This document shows positions 36,554 through 46,097 of a stretch of 64,000 nucleotides of DNA, piece after piece. Both the position numbers and the translations under genes were made by a program. The DNA lies in NCBI RefSeq assembly GCF_900111945.1, contig NZ_FOYO01000001.1, forward strand, positions 1,123,751 to 1,187,750, written 5' to 3'. Under the pieces are notes generated by a model. The model had not been told where the DNA came from and made no database searches. It saw only the letters and a program-made list of their open reading frames with translations. Origin of the DNA: Litoreibacter janthinus (GTDB lineage Bacteria > Pseudomonadota > Alphaproteobacteria > Rhodobacterales > Rhodobacteraceae). Each line of letters begins with the position of its first letter. The stretch's first letter is position 1.

Positions 36554-37921
36554 ATGAAAACACTCAAATGGCTACTCGCCTCGACAGCTTTCTGCGCCAG
36601 CCCCGCGATGGCTGAGATGCTGGATCTCGAAAAAGAAGAACTGACACTGGGGTTTATCAAACTCACGGATATGGCCCCTTTGGCCGTCGCCTATGAGAAC
36701 GGATATTTCGAGGACGAAGGGTTGTTCGTCACGCTTGAAGCGCAGGCAAACTGGAAAGTCCTGCTGGATGGCGTCATCGACGGTCAACTGGACGGCGCGC
36801 ACATGCTGGCGGGCCAGCCTCTGGCTGCGACCATTGGCTATGGCACTCAAGCCCATATCATCACGCCGTTTTCGATGGATTTGAACGGCAACGGCATCAC
36901 GGTGTCGAACGAGATTTGGGAGCAAATGCGCCCCCATGTTCCGCTGATGGATGACGGCCGTCCTCAGCACCCGATCAGTGCGGCAGCCCTTGCACCCGTG
37001 GTCGAGGACTACAAGGATCAAGGCATTCCCTTCAATATGGGGATGGTGTTCCCCGTTTCGACCCACAACTACGAACTGCGCTACTGGCTAGCTGCTGGCG
37101 GGTTGGAGCCGGGCTATTATTCTCCAGAGGACGTTAGCGGCCAGATCGGCGCAGATGTCTACCTTAGCGTGACGCCACCACCACAGATGCCATCGACCAT
37201 GGAAGCAGGAACGATCTTTGGATACTGCGTAGGCGAGCCTTGGAACCAGCAAGCGGTCTTCAAGGGGATTGGCGTTCCGGTGATCACCGATTACGAGATT
37301 TGGCGTAACAATCCAGAGAAGGTTTTCGGGATCTCAGCTCAATTTGCCGAAGAGAACCCCAATACGACGATAGCCCTGACTAAAGCGCTCATTCGCGCCG
37401 CGATCTGGCTCGACGAGAACGAGAATGCCAACCGTGAAGAAGCGGTCGAGATTCTGGCGCGTTCTGAATATGTCGGCGCGGATGCAGATGTCATTGCGAA
37501 CTCGATGACGGGCACCTTTGAGTATGAGAAGGGCGACATACGAGAGGTTCCCGACTTCAACGTGTTCTTCCGCTACAACGCGACCTACCCATTCTACTCG
37601 GACGCGATCTGGTATCTCACCCAGATGCGTCGATGGGGGCAAATCGCTAAACCGCAGACCGATGAGTGGTTCATTGAGACCGCCCAATCCGTGTATCGCC
37701 CTGACATCTACCTGGAGGCCGCGCGCCTTCTGGTTGACGGTGGCATGGCGAACGAAGTGGACTTCCCTTGGGACAGCGACGGTTTCAAAGCACCGACACC
37801 TGCGACCGATGTCATCGATGGCATTGGCTATGATGGGCGAGCGCCCAACGCTTACCTCGATAGTCTTCCGATCGGTTTGAAGGGTGATCAAATGATCGCC
37901 GGTTCCGAAATCCAGAATTAA
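36554..37921 (+). CDS. nrtA: nitrate ABC transporter periplasmic binding protein
   Basis: The 455-residue protein has a signal peptide ([20 protein letters not shown]) and the NrtA fold, with [23 protein letters not shown] just after it, and [10 protein letters not shown] and [21 protein letters not shown] later. It captures nitrate (and perhaps nitrite) in the periplasm for NrtB and the ATPase. AGGGACC precedes the ATG, just after the leader terminator. A GC-rich hairpin follows the gene, which may raise its level above that of nrtB. Confidence 0.94.
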   Translation: MKTLKWLLASTAFCASPAMAEMLDLEKEELTLGFIKLTDMAPLAVAYENGYFEDEGLFVTLEAQANWKVLLDGVIDGQLDGAHMLAGQPLAATIGYGTQAHIITPFSMDLNGNGITVSNEIWEQMRPHVPLMDDGRPQHPISAAALAPVVEDYKDQGIPFNMGMVFPVSTHNYELRYWLAAGGLEPGYYSPEDVSGQIGADVYLSVTPPPQMPSTMEAGTIFGYCVGEPWNQQAVFKGIGVPVITDYEIWRNNPEKVFGISAQFAEENPNTTIALTKALIRAAIWLDENENANREEAVEILARSEYVGADADVIANSMTGTFEYEKGDIREVPDFNVFFRYNATYPFYSDAIWYLTQMRRWGQIAKPQTDEWFIETAQSVYRPDIYLEAARLLVDGGMANEVDFPWDSDGFKAPTPATDVIDGIGYDGRAPNAYLDSLPIGLKGDQMIAGSEIQN

Positions 37922-37928
37922 GCCAACG

Positions 37929-37952
37929 GCCCGCCCCAACAGCGGGGCGGGC
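37929..37952 (+). terminator. GC-rich hairpin between nrtA and nrtB
   Basis: GCCCGCCCC and GGGGCGGGC form a perfect 9-bp stem with a 6-base loop, 8 bases after the nrtA stop. There is no T run, so it is more likely an mRNA 3'-stabilising or partial-termination element that increases the binding protein. Confidence 0.7.
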
Positions 37953-37991
37953 GCTCGTTCTCGCAAATTCCTCCAGATCACAGGTTCCGAT

Positions 37992-39065
37992 ATGACCGCT
38001 ATTGACCCAGATACCCTTGACGCAGAGGCGCGCCGCGCGCGGCGATTTACTCGGATCAACAAGGCCGACGCATGGTTTCAGGTGCTTGGTTTGGCATGGC
38101 TGACGCCGATGCTGAAAGCGGCAGCCGGCGACAACCCTCGCGCGCAAGTGTCAGAAATCTGGCGGTTGCTGGGGATACCGCTTTTGGCGGTCTTGCTATT
38201 TATCGGGGCCTGGGCGGCATTGGCACCCACGGTCCAAACCTCGCTTGGCGCCATCCCCGGCCCGGTGCAAGTTTGGGAACAGGCGATCAATTTGAACGCC
38301 GACGCTGTGCGCGAACGCGAAAAGGAAGCGGCGTTCTACGCCCGCCAGGACGCGCGAAATGCCGAGTTAATCGCGAACGGTCGGGCCGATGACGTGCGTG
38401 ATCGGGCGTATACGGGTAAGCCCACATATTATCAGCAAATCTGGACTTCGATCACGACAGTGTTCTTCGGGTTTCTCATTGGGTCTGCGATTGCCATACC
38501 GTTGGGGATACTGGCTGGCCTGTCCGCGACGGCCAACGCCGCAATCAATCCGATCATCCAAATTTTCAAGCCGGTTAGCCCGCTGGCATGGTTGCCGATC
38601 GTGACGATGGTGGTCTCTGCCGTGTATGCAACCAACGACGGCATGTTTTCCAAATCCTTCCTCGTGTCGGCAATCACCGTAACACTGTGTTCGCTCTGGC
38701 CGACATTGATCAACACCGCGCTGGGCGTGTCATCCATCGATAAGGATTTGGTTAGCGTTTCCAAAGTCCTGAAGATGAGCACCTACTCCAAGATCACGAA
38801 GCTGGTGCTGCCATCAGCCCTGCCACTGATTTTCACAGGTTTGCGTCTGAGCCTCGGTGTTGGCTGGATGGTTCTGATCGCTGCTGAAATGCTGGCGCAG
38901 AACCCTGGCCTTGGGAAGTTCGTCTGGGACGAGTTCCAGAACGGATCATCTCAGTCGCTGGCCAAGATCATGGTCGCGGTGTTCACGATCGGAATTATCG
39001 GCTTCCTGCTGGATCGTGCAATGTTCGCCCTGCAATCCATGTTCACCTTCACAGAGAACCGGTGA
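37992..39065 (+). CDS. nrtB: nitrate ABC transporter permease
   Basis: The 357-residue permease has an N-terminal cytoplasmic stretch, a first helix near 60-80, a hydrophilic periplasmic segment (about 95-135) and then the permease core, with FKPVSPLAWLPIVTMVV and SVSKVLKMSTYSKITKLVLP as the ATPase-coupling region. It carries nitrate across the inner membrane with the double ATPase. Its stop region overlaps a GTG of the next gene, so translation is probably coupled. Confidence 0.93.
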   Translation: MTAIDPDTLDAEARRARRFTRINKADAWFQVLGLAWLTPMLKAAAGDNPRAQVSEIWRLLGIPLLAVLLFIGAWAALAPTVQTSLGAIPGPVQVWEQAINLNADAVREREKEAAFYARQDARNAELIANGRADDVRDRAYTGKPTYYQQIWTSITTVFFGFLIGSAIAIPLGILAGLSATANAAINPIIQIFKPVSPLAWLPIVTMVVSAVYATNDGMFSKSFLVSAITVTLCSLWPTLINTALGVSSIDKDLVSVSKVLKMSTYSKITKLVLPSALPLIFTGLRLSLGVGWMVLIAAEMLAQNPGLGKFVWDEFQNGSSQSLAKIMVAVFTIGIIGFLLDRAMFALQSMFTFTENR

Positions 39066-39070
39066 TTGGC

Positions 39071-40747
39071 ATGAGCATCCTGACATTTACGAACGTCAAC
39101 AAAGGCTTCGGCGAAGGTAGCGCGCGCGCCGAGGTCCTCAGAAACATCAACCTCGATGTGAAGGAAGGCGAGTTCGTCGCGATCCTCGGGTTTTCGGGAA
39201 CGGGAAAATCGACACTGATGAACCTGATTGCGGGGCTTGAGATGCCTGACACGGGGTCTGTTGCTTTCAAGGGCAACGCCATCACCGGTCCTGGGCCTGA
39301 ACGCGGCTTGGTGTTTCAAAGCTATTCGCTGATGCCGTGGCTGACAGTTGGGGGAAATGTTGGCCTAGCGGTTGACGCCGTGTTCCCAAAACTGTCGCGC
39401 ACGGAGCGGCAGGCAAAGATTGATCACTACGTTGGCATGGTCGGGCTTTCACACGCCACTGATCGTCGCCCGTCCGAGTTATCGGGGGGAATGCGCCAAC
39501 GGGTTTCCGTTGCGCGGGCGTTGGCGATGAACCCTGAAATGCTGCTGCTGGACGAACCGCTAAGTGCGCTTGATGCACTCACACGTGCCAACTTGGCGGA
39601 TGAAATCCTCGACATCTGGGAGCAAGACAAAAAGACCTGTATCCTGATCACCAATGATGTGGACGAGGCGATCCTTCTGGCGGACCGCATCATTCCGCTC
39701 AACCCAGATGGAACGCTTGCCGATCCTGTGGCCGTGGACATCCCGCGTCCACGCGATCGGGCGACGATGAACGACGATGCGACCTTCAAGGCGCTTCGGG
39801 CAAGGGTGACCAAGTACCTTATGGATGTGGGGATCGCGGCCAAAGTCGAGGAAACCCGCCATCTTCCGGACGTGACGCCGATCCACTCTGTTCCCGCGGT
39901 TGTCGCCAAAGCGCAGGAGGGCGGTATCGAAGAGCGGTTCCTGAACTTCTCGCAGCTACATAAAATTTATCCGACGCCCAAAGGCCCGCTGACCGTGGTC
40001 GAGGACTTTGACCTAAAGATTAACAAGGGTGAGTTCATCAGCCTGATCGGGCACTCTGGCTGCGGCAAATCCACGGTGCTCACAATGGCGGCGGGACTTA
40101 ATCCGATCTCCAAAGGGGCAATCCGTCTTGATGGCTGGAATGTCGAAGGTGCTGATCCCGAACGCGCCGTGGTGTTCCAATCGCCCAACCTGTTTCCTTG
40201 GCTGACCGCCAAGGAAAATGTCGCGATTGGCGTTCACAAAGTTTATCCCCGCGCCTCGCAAGCCGAGCGTCAGGATGTAATCGAATATTATCTTGAGCGG
40301 GTCGGGCTGGCCGACAGCATGGACAAGCAGGCGTCGTCTATGTCCAACGGCATGAAACAGCGGGTGGGGATTGCGCGGGCCTTTGCTCTGTCTCCCAAGC
40401 TGTTGCTTTTGGATGAGCCGTTCGGAATGCTCGACAGCCTGACACGCTGGGAGCTGCAAGAGGTCCTGATGGAAGTCTGGTCGCGCACCAAGGTCACCGC
40501 GATTTGCGTCACCCATGATGTCGACGAAGCGATCCTGCTGGCGGACCGTGTGGTGATGATGACCAACGGGCCGCACGCGACAATTGGCAAGATCACCGAT
40601 GTGAAACTTCCGCGCCCACGCACACGCAAGGCCCTGCTGGAACACCCCGATTACTACACCTATCGCGCTGAAGTTCTCGATTTTCTTGAAGAGTACGAGC
40701 ACGGCGCGAAGCCCAAATCGAAACCCTCGAAGATCGCGGCGGAGTAA
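39071..40747 (+). CDS. nitrate ABC transporter double ATPase (NrtC/NrtD-type fusion)
   Basis: The 558-residue protein contains two complete ABC ATPase domains. Domain 1 has GFSGTGKST, LSGGMRQRVS and LLDEPLSALDA; domain 2 (from about residue 290) has GHSGCGKST, the signature MSNGMKQRVG and LLDEPFGMLDS. In cyanobacteria the two ATPases are separate proteins (NrtC, NrtD) and NrtC carries a binding-protein-like tail, absent here. The fused pair drives nitrate import with NrtB. ATG 39071 was chosen; GTG 39062 overlaps the nrtB stop (GTGA) and is also possible. Confidence 0.92.
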   Translation: MSILTFTNVNKGFGEGSARAEVLRNINLDVKEGEFVAILGFSGTGKSTLMNLIAGLEMPDTGSVAFKGNAITGPGPERGLVFQSYSLMPWLTVGGNVGLAVDAVFPKLSRTERQAKIDHYVGMVGLSHATDRRPSELSGGMRQRVSVARALAMNPEMLLLDEPLSALDALTRANLADEILDIWEQDKKTCILITNDVDEAILLADRIIPLNPDGTLADPVAVDIPRPRDRATMNDDATFKALRARVTKYLMDVGIAAKVEETRHLPDVTPIHSVPAVVAKAQEGGIEERFLNFSQLHKIYPTPKGPLTVVEDFDLKINKGEFISLIGHSGCGKSTVLTMAAGLNPISKGAIRLDGWNVEGADPERAVVFQSPNLFPWLTAKENVAIGVHKVYPRASQAERQDVIEYYLERVGLADSMDKQASSMSNGMKQRVGIARAFALSPKLLLLDEPFGMLDSLTRWELQEVLMEVWSRTKVTAICVTHDVDEAILLADRVVMMTNGPHATIGKITDVKLPRPRTRKALLEHPDYYTYRAEVLDFLEEYEHGAKPKSKPSKIAAE

Positions 40748-40750
40748 GAC

Positions 40751-43177
40751 ATGACACAGAAACTAGTTGTTATCGGTGCTGGGATGGCCTCTGGGCGCGT
40801 GTTGGAACACCTTTTTGAAGCAAATGCAGACTACGAGGTCACGCTGTTCAATGGCGAGGCGCGTGGGAACTACAATCGGATCATGCTGTCGCCCGTCTTG
40901 TCGGGCGAGAAAAGCTACGATGACATCGTGACCCATAACGCGGATTGGTACGTCGCCAACGGCGTGACCTGCCATTTCGGCTCCCACGTCACTGCGATTG
41001 ATCGCGTCGCGAAAACCGTCACTAGCGAAAACGGGATAGTTCCTTACGATAAGCTGTTGATCGCGACCGGCTCCGCTCCGTTCATCATTCCAGTGCCAGG
41101 AAAAGACTTGCCTGGTGTCGTTGCCTACCGTGATCTCGATGACACCAATGCAATGATCGAGGCCTCGCAGAAGGGCGGTAAGGCGGTCGTTATCGGTGGC
41201 GGCTTGCTTGGTCTTGAGGCCGCCGCTGGTTTGGCCGAACGCGGCATGGACGTCACCGTCTTGCACTTGATGGGGCACCTGATGGAACGTCAGCTTGACG
41301 AAGCGGCGGGCTTCTTGCTGCGCCGTGACCTAGAGAAGCGCGGGATCAAAGTGAAATGCCGCGCTTCCACAACGGCGATTCTTGGCACGGACCACGTCGA
41401 AGCGGTTCTGCTCGACGGTGACGAAACGCTTGAGGCGGATCTGGTTGTCATGGCCGTCGGCATTCGACCTGAAACGCGCCTTGCCACGGATGCTGGCCTT
41501 AGTGTTGCACGCGGTGTTGAGGTGAACACGCAGATGCAAACCTCTGATCCGGACATTCTGGCGGTTGGCGAATGTGTAGAGCTGGACGGTCAGTTGTTCG
41601 GCTTGGTTGCGCCGCTTTACGACCAAGCCAAAGTGGTCGCCAAGACGTTGATGGGAACGCCTGATGTGTTCACTCCGAAAGAGCTGTCGACCAAGCTGAA
41701 GGTTACAGGCTGCGATCTGTTCAGTGCCGGTGATTTTGCGGAAGCAGAAGGGCGCGAGGACATTGTATTTCGCGATCCCGCGCGCGGGGTGTATCGCCGC
41801 TTGGTTCTTGAGGATAACGTCGTTGTCGGGGCCGTCATGTATGGCGACACAACTGATAGCAATTGGTTCTTCGGCCTGATCCGCGATAAAACCGATATTG
41901 CGGACATGCGCGAGACGTTGATTTTTGGCCCTGCCTATCAGGGGGGTGCCCCCTCGGACCCGCTCTCAGCCGTTGCAGCCTTACCGCGTGAAGCGGAAAT
42001 CTGTGGCTGTAACGGCATTTGCAAAGGGCAGATCGAGGATGCGATCAGGTCAGGCGCCACAGATCTTGGCACCGTGCGTGCGGTAACCAAAGCGAGTGGG
42101 TCTTGCGGGACATGCACCGGATTGGTGGAGCAGGTTCTGGCGGTCACGTTGGGCGATGATTTTGTCGTCCCGGCAGCAGCGTCGATCTGCGGTTGTACGA
42201 ATATGACCCACGAAGACGTACGCCGGATGATCAAGTCGCAAAAGCTGACATCCATGCCAGCGGTCTGGCAGGAATGCGGGTGGAAGACGTCTTGTGGCTG
42301 CCACGTGTGCCGTCCTGCATTGAATTTTTATCTGCTGGCCGATTGGCCGCTTGAATACACCGATGACCCACAGTCGCGGTTCATCAACGAGCGCAAGCAC
42401 GCCAACATCCAAAAAGACGGCACATTCAGCGTCGTGCCGCGCATGTGGGGCGGGATCACCACACCTAATGAGCTACGCGCGATTGCTGATGCTGCCGACA
42501 AATTCGCTGTGCCGACCGTAAAGGTCACTGGCGGGCAGCGGATTGATCTGCTGGGTGTGAAGGGCGAGGACCTGCCCGCAATCTGGGATGATCTGAACAA
42601 GGCTGGTATGGTCTCCGGCCACGCCTATTCCAAAGGGCTGCGCACGGTAAAAACCTGCGTTGGCACCGACCATTGCCGCTTTGGGACGCAGGACAGCACC
42701 GGTTTGGGGATCAAACTGGAAAAGACGCTCTGGGGGTCATGGACCCCGCACAAATTAAAGCTGGGCGTGTCCGGTTGCCCTCGCAATTGCGCCGAAGCAA
42801 CCTGCAAGGACATCGGTATCGTTTGCGTCGATAGCGGCTATCAGATCAGCATCGGCGGCGCCGCAGGGATGGACGTGCGCGAGACTGAACTGCTGTGTCA
42901 GGTCGCGACCGAGGACGAGGCCATCGACATCATTAAAGCCGTCACGCAAAGCTATCGCGAGAACGCCAAGTATCTGGATCGCATCTATAAGTGGATGGCC
43001 AAGGTAGGTCTGGACTGGATCAAAGAACAAGTCGCCGATCTTGAAAACCGCGCGGCGCTCGTGGCCCGCTTTGAGCTGTCCCAGAGTATTTACCGCAAGG
43101 ATCCTTGGGCGCAGCACGTTGCCAAGGCCGAAACCTACCGACCGCTTGCAGACCTGACATTGGAGGCCGCAGAATGA
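40751..43177 (+). CDS. nirB: assimilatory nitrite reductase large subunit
   Basis: The 808-residue cytoplasmic enzyme reduces nitrite to ammonium with NAD(P)H. Domains in order: FAD-binding (GAGMASG near the start), NAD(P)-binding (GGGLLGLEAA, about 148-157), two BFD-like [2Fe-2S] regions (CGCNGIC at about 417 with CGTC at 451; CGCTN at about 479 with CGCHVC at 514), a ferredoxin-like half, and the siroheme/4Fe-4S site (TCVGTDHC at about 635, CPRNC at about 676). All cofactor cysteines are present. It starts 3 bases after the ATPase stop and overlaps nirD by 4 bases. CysG at the end of the operon supplies its siroheme. Confidence 0.95.
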   Translation: MTQKLVVIGAGMASGRVLEHLFEANADYEVTLFNGEARGNYNRIMLSPVLSGEKSYDDIVTHNADWYVANGVTCHFGSHVTAIDRVAKTVTSENGIVPYDKLLIATGSAPFIIPVPGKDLPGVVAYRDLDDTNAMIEASQKGGKAVVIGGGLLGLEAAAGLAERGMDVTVLHLMGHLMERQLDEAAGFLLRRDLEKRGIKVKCRASTTAILGTDHVEAVLLDGDETLEADLVVMAVGIRPETRLATDAGLSVARGVEVNTQMQTSDPDILAVGECVELDGQLFGLVAPLYDQAKVVAKTLMGTPDVFTPKELSTKLKVTGCDLFSAGDFAEAEGREDIVFRDPARGVYRRLVLEDNVVVGAVMYGDTTDSNWFFGLIRDKTDIADMRETLIFGPAYQGGAPSDPLSAVAALPREAEICGCNGICKGQIEDAIRSGATDLGTVRAVTKASGSCGTCTGLVEQVLAVTLGDDFVVPAAASICGCTNMTHEDVRRMIKSQKLTSMPAVWQECGWKTSCGCHVCRPALNFYLLADWPLEYTDDPQSRFINERKHANIQKDGTFSVVPRMWGGITTPNELRAIADAADKFAVPTVKVTGGQRIDLLGVKGEDLPAIWDDLNKAGMVSGHAYSKGLRTVKTCVGTDHCRFGTQDSTGLGIKLEKTLWGSWTPHKLKLGVSGCPRNCAEATCKDIGIVCVDSGYQISIGGAAGMDVRETELLCQVATEDEAIDIIKAVTQSYRENAKYLDRIYKWMAKVGLDWIKEQVADLENRAALVARFELSQSIYRKDPWAQHVAKAETYRPLADLTLEAAE

Positions 43178-43521
43178 CTGCTGGTTCAAACGACTGGATT
43201 GAGATCGCAGCGCTGGACGCAGTGCCGCAACGGGGCGCGCGCCTGATCAAAACGGCGCATGGTTGTGTGGCAGTGTTCCGCACCGGCGAGGACGAGGTTT
43301 TTGCTCTTGATAACGCATGCCCTCATAAAAACGGCCCCCTTGCAGAAGGTATTGTGCATGGCAAGGCCGTCACGTGCCCACTGCATAATTGGGTCATCTC
43401 GCTGGAAACCGGGGAGGTTCAGGGCACGGATACGGGGCAGGTCATGACCTATCCCGCGAAGGTGGTCGAAGGGCGCATCACGCTTGATGTGGCGTTCTTG
43501 AAGCGTCGGGCCGTTGCATGA
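43174..43521 (+). CDS. nirD: nitrite reductase small subunit, Rieske type
   Basis: The 115-residue protein has a Rieske [2Fe-2S] fold with both ligand pairs: CPHKNG (about 49-54) and CPLHNW (about 69-74). Many enterobacterial NirD proteins lack these ligands, so this one probably carries a cluster. It partners NirB. ATG 43174 overlaps the nirB stop, and its own stop overlaps nasA, both as ATGA. Confidence 0.93.
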   Translation: MTAGSNDWIEIAALDAVPQRGARLIKTAHGCVAVFRTGEDEVFALDNACPHKNGPLAEGIVHGKAVTCPLHNWVISLETGEVQGTDTGQVMTYPAKVVEGRITLDVAFLKRRAVA

Positions 43522-46097
43522 ACCTGACACGGACAGTTTGCCCATATTGCGGCGTGGGTTGCGGGATAATGGCGGGGGCGGACGGCACCATCAAGGGTGA
43601 CCCGGAGCATCCGGCAAACTTCGGGCGGCTCTGCTCGAAGGGGTCCGCACTTGGCCAGACAATCGATCTTGAGGGGCGGTTGCTTGCGCCCCAGATCGGT
43701 GGGCGCGATGCGGGTTGGGACGAAACGCTCGACTTGATCGCGAACAAGTTTAGCACGGCTATCCGTGACCACGGCCCCGACAGCGTAGCGTTCTACCTTT
43801 CCGGCCAACTGCTGACGGAGGACTACTACGTTGCCAACAAGCTGATGAAAGGATTCATCGGATCGGCAAATGTGGATACGAACTCGCGACTGTGCATGGC
43901 CTCGTCGGTTGCGGGACACAGACGTGCGTTCGGGACTGATACCGTGCCCGGCACCTACGCGGATCTGGAACAGGCGGACTTGATAGTTCTGGTCGGCTCA
44001 AACCTTGCGTGGTGCCATCCGGTCTTGCATCAAAGGATTGCCGAGGCAAAATCCGCCCGACCGTCCATGCGCGTCGTCAACATCGACCCGCGCAAAACGG
44101 CAACCTCGGCACTCGCCGACACCCATCTGCGGATTGTTCCAGATGGCGACATCTCCTTGTTCAACGGGCTGCTGACATATCTGGCGGACACGGATGCGTT
44201 GGATCAACATTACCTCAAGCACCATGTTTCCGGTGGCCTTCCCGCGATCACTCAAGCCCGCTTGGGCGATCCGCTGGAAAGCGGGTTGTCTCACGACGAG
44301 CTAGAACAATTCTATCAGCTCTGGGCCGGCACCAAGAAGGTTGTCACCGTATACTCGCAGGGTGTGAACCAGTCTGAATGTGGCTCCGACAAGGTGAACG
44401 CTATCCTGAATTGCCACCTCGCCACGGGTCGGATCGGGAAGCCCGGATGCGGGCCGTTTTCTGTAACTGGGCAGCCCAATGCGATGGGCGGGCGCGAAGT
44501 GGGCGGCATGGCTAATATGCTCGCCAACCATCTGGACATCGAAAACCCTGACCATCGCGCAAAAGTGCAGGAATTCTGGAAGAGCCCAACCATTTCGGCG
44601 GAGCAGGGCCTTAAGGCGGTCGACTTGTTTGAGGCCTGTGCAAGCGGGAAGATCAAAGCGCTCTGGGTAATCTCTACAAATCCCGCCGTCAGCTTGCCGG
44701 ACGCAGAAGGGGTCGCGGCGGCGATTGCGAATGTCCCGTTTGTCGCTGTCTCGGATATAATGGCGCGCACAGATACTGGCGATCTGGCAGATGTGCTGTT
44801 GCCCGCGACAGGGTGGGGCGAGAAAGATGGCACGGTCACAAATTCTGAGCGCCGTATCTCGCGCCAGCGGGCGTTTCTCCCCGCACCTGGACAGGCGCGA
44901 CCCGATTGGCAAATCATCTGCGATGTTGCGGCGCGTATGGGGTGGAGTGACGCCTTTGGCTTTTCCTCTCCTGCCGAAGTGTTCGCCGAATACGTGGCAT
45001 TGTCCACTGCGACGATGGACTTCGGGCGTGACCTTGATCTGAGCATCTTTGCCGACGCTGATTACGTAAACATGATTCCGACCCAGTGGCCTCAAAACGA
45101 CAAGCGCTTCTTTGCGAATGGTGGATTTTACCATCCCGATGGTAAGGCTCGCATGTTGCCTGTCAGCACTCCAAAGGCTTCAGCGCGAGACGCGTTTACT
45201 CTAAATACAGGCCGCAACCGCGATCAGTGGCATACGATGACCCGCAGCGGAAAAGCCCCGCGCCTTGGGGCGCATTTGGCCGAACCCTATGCCGAGATTC
45301 ACCCCGAGGATGCCGCCGCACTGGCAATAAGTGCGGGTGACCTTATCGAGTTGAGCAGTCCTAAAGGAACATCCATTCTGCGCGCCCTGATCACTGATCG
45401 TTGCGCCAGGCGCCAACTTTTCGCACCGATGCACTGGACACGCCAGCAAAGCAGCGCAGGGTTGGTAAACAACCTTGCAATATCTGTCACCGATCCCGTT
45501 TCAGGCCAGCCCGCGTCAAAGGCCAATCAGGTCTCGGCGCGCAAATTTGGTGCTGTGTGGTTCGGCTATGCTGTGTCCTTGCGTCCGATGCGCCCCGATT
45601 GCACTTATAGCGCTGTCGCTCGAACCCTGACGGGATGGCAAGGCGAGTTCGCTGGCCTTGAGATGCCCGATCACTGGGGGGAACTGGCACGCGGCTTGAT
45701 GGAGCTAGGGTCTTGCAGCGCGTCGGAAGTGCACGACGAGCATGGACAACAAACCCGCATCGCATTTCACGACAAGGATCAGTTGACCGGGTTGTTCTTT
45801 GCCAGCCCGACGCCGGTGTCCTTGTCGCGCACCCACGCCGTGTCGTTGATCGGAACATCGACGCCGCCGCTTCACGCGCTTGCCGGACGAAGTGGCGCGG
45901 GCCAGCTTGATCCGGGCACTACAATCTGCGCCTGTCTGAATGTTGGCGTGAACACCTTGCGAGATGCGATCGGGGCAGGGGCCACCAGCGTCGAGGCTCT
46001 GGGGGCTATCACATGCGCGGGCACGAACTGCGGATCCTGCAAGCCGGAACTGGAGCGCCTTCTTGAAGACATGCGACCTGCGATGGCCGCAGAATGA
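43518..46097 (+). CDS. nasA: assimilatory nitrate reductase catalytic subunit
   Basis: The 859-residue cytoplasmic molybdopterin enzyme reduces nitrate to nitrite. The N-terminal 4Fe-4S site is VCPYCGVGCG with the fourth Cys in RLCSKG (about 39). The molybdopterin domains fill the middle (NTNSRLC-type region reads DTNSRLCMASS; MGGREVGGMANML later). A C-terminal BFD-like [2Fe-2S] domain (CACLNVG at about 803, CGSC at about 837) brings in electrons. No NasC-type reductase lies in the window, so the electron donor (ferredoxin or NADH partner) is elsewhere. It overlaps both neighbours by 4 bases. Confidence 0.95.
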   Translation: MNLTRTVCPYCGVGCGIMAGADGTIKGDPEHPANFGRLCSKGSALGQTIDLEGRLLAPQIGGRDAGWDETLDLIANKFSTAIRDHGPDSVAFYLSGQLLTEDYYVANKLMKGFIGSANVDTNSRLCMASSVAGHRRAFGTDTVPGTYADLEQADLIVLVGSNLAWCHPVLHQRIAEAKSARPSMRVVNIDPRKTATSALADTHLRIVPDGDISLFNGLLTYLADTDALDQHYLKHHVSGGLPAITQARLGDPLESGLSHDELEQFYQLWAGTKKVVTVYSQGVNQSECGSDKVNAILNCHLATGRIGKPGCGPFSVTGQPNAMGGREVGGMANMLANHLDIENPDHRAKVQEFWKSPTISAEQGLKAVDLFEACASGKIKALWVISTNPAVSLPDAEGVAAAIANVPFVAVSDIMARTDTGDLADVLLPATGWGEKDGTVTNSERRISRQRAFLPAPGQARPDWQIICDVAARMGWSDAFGFSSPAEVFAEYVALSTATMDFGRDLDLSIFADADYVNMIPTQWPQNDKRFFANGGFYHPDGKARMLPVSTPKASARDAFTLNTGRNRDQWHTMTRSGKAPRLGAHLAEPYAEIHPEDAAALAISAGDLIELSSPKGTSILRALITDRCARRQLFAPMHWTRQQSSAGLVNNLAISVTDPVSGQPASKANQVSARKFGAVWFGYAVSLRPMRPDCTYSAVARTLTGWQGEFAGLEMPDHWGELARGLMELGSCSASEVHDEHGQQTRIAFHDKDQLTGLFFASPTPVSLSRTHAVSLIGTSTPPLHALAGRSGAGQLDPGTTICACLNVGVNTLRDAIGAGATSVEALGAITCAGTNCGSCKPELERLLEDMRPAMAAE

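Noticed and set aside
36331..36615. Cys-rich 94-codon ORF across the nrtA leader
   Set aside because: It runs through the terminator and into nrtA in another frame; the leader is better explained as regulatory RNA.
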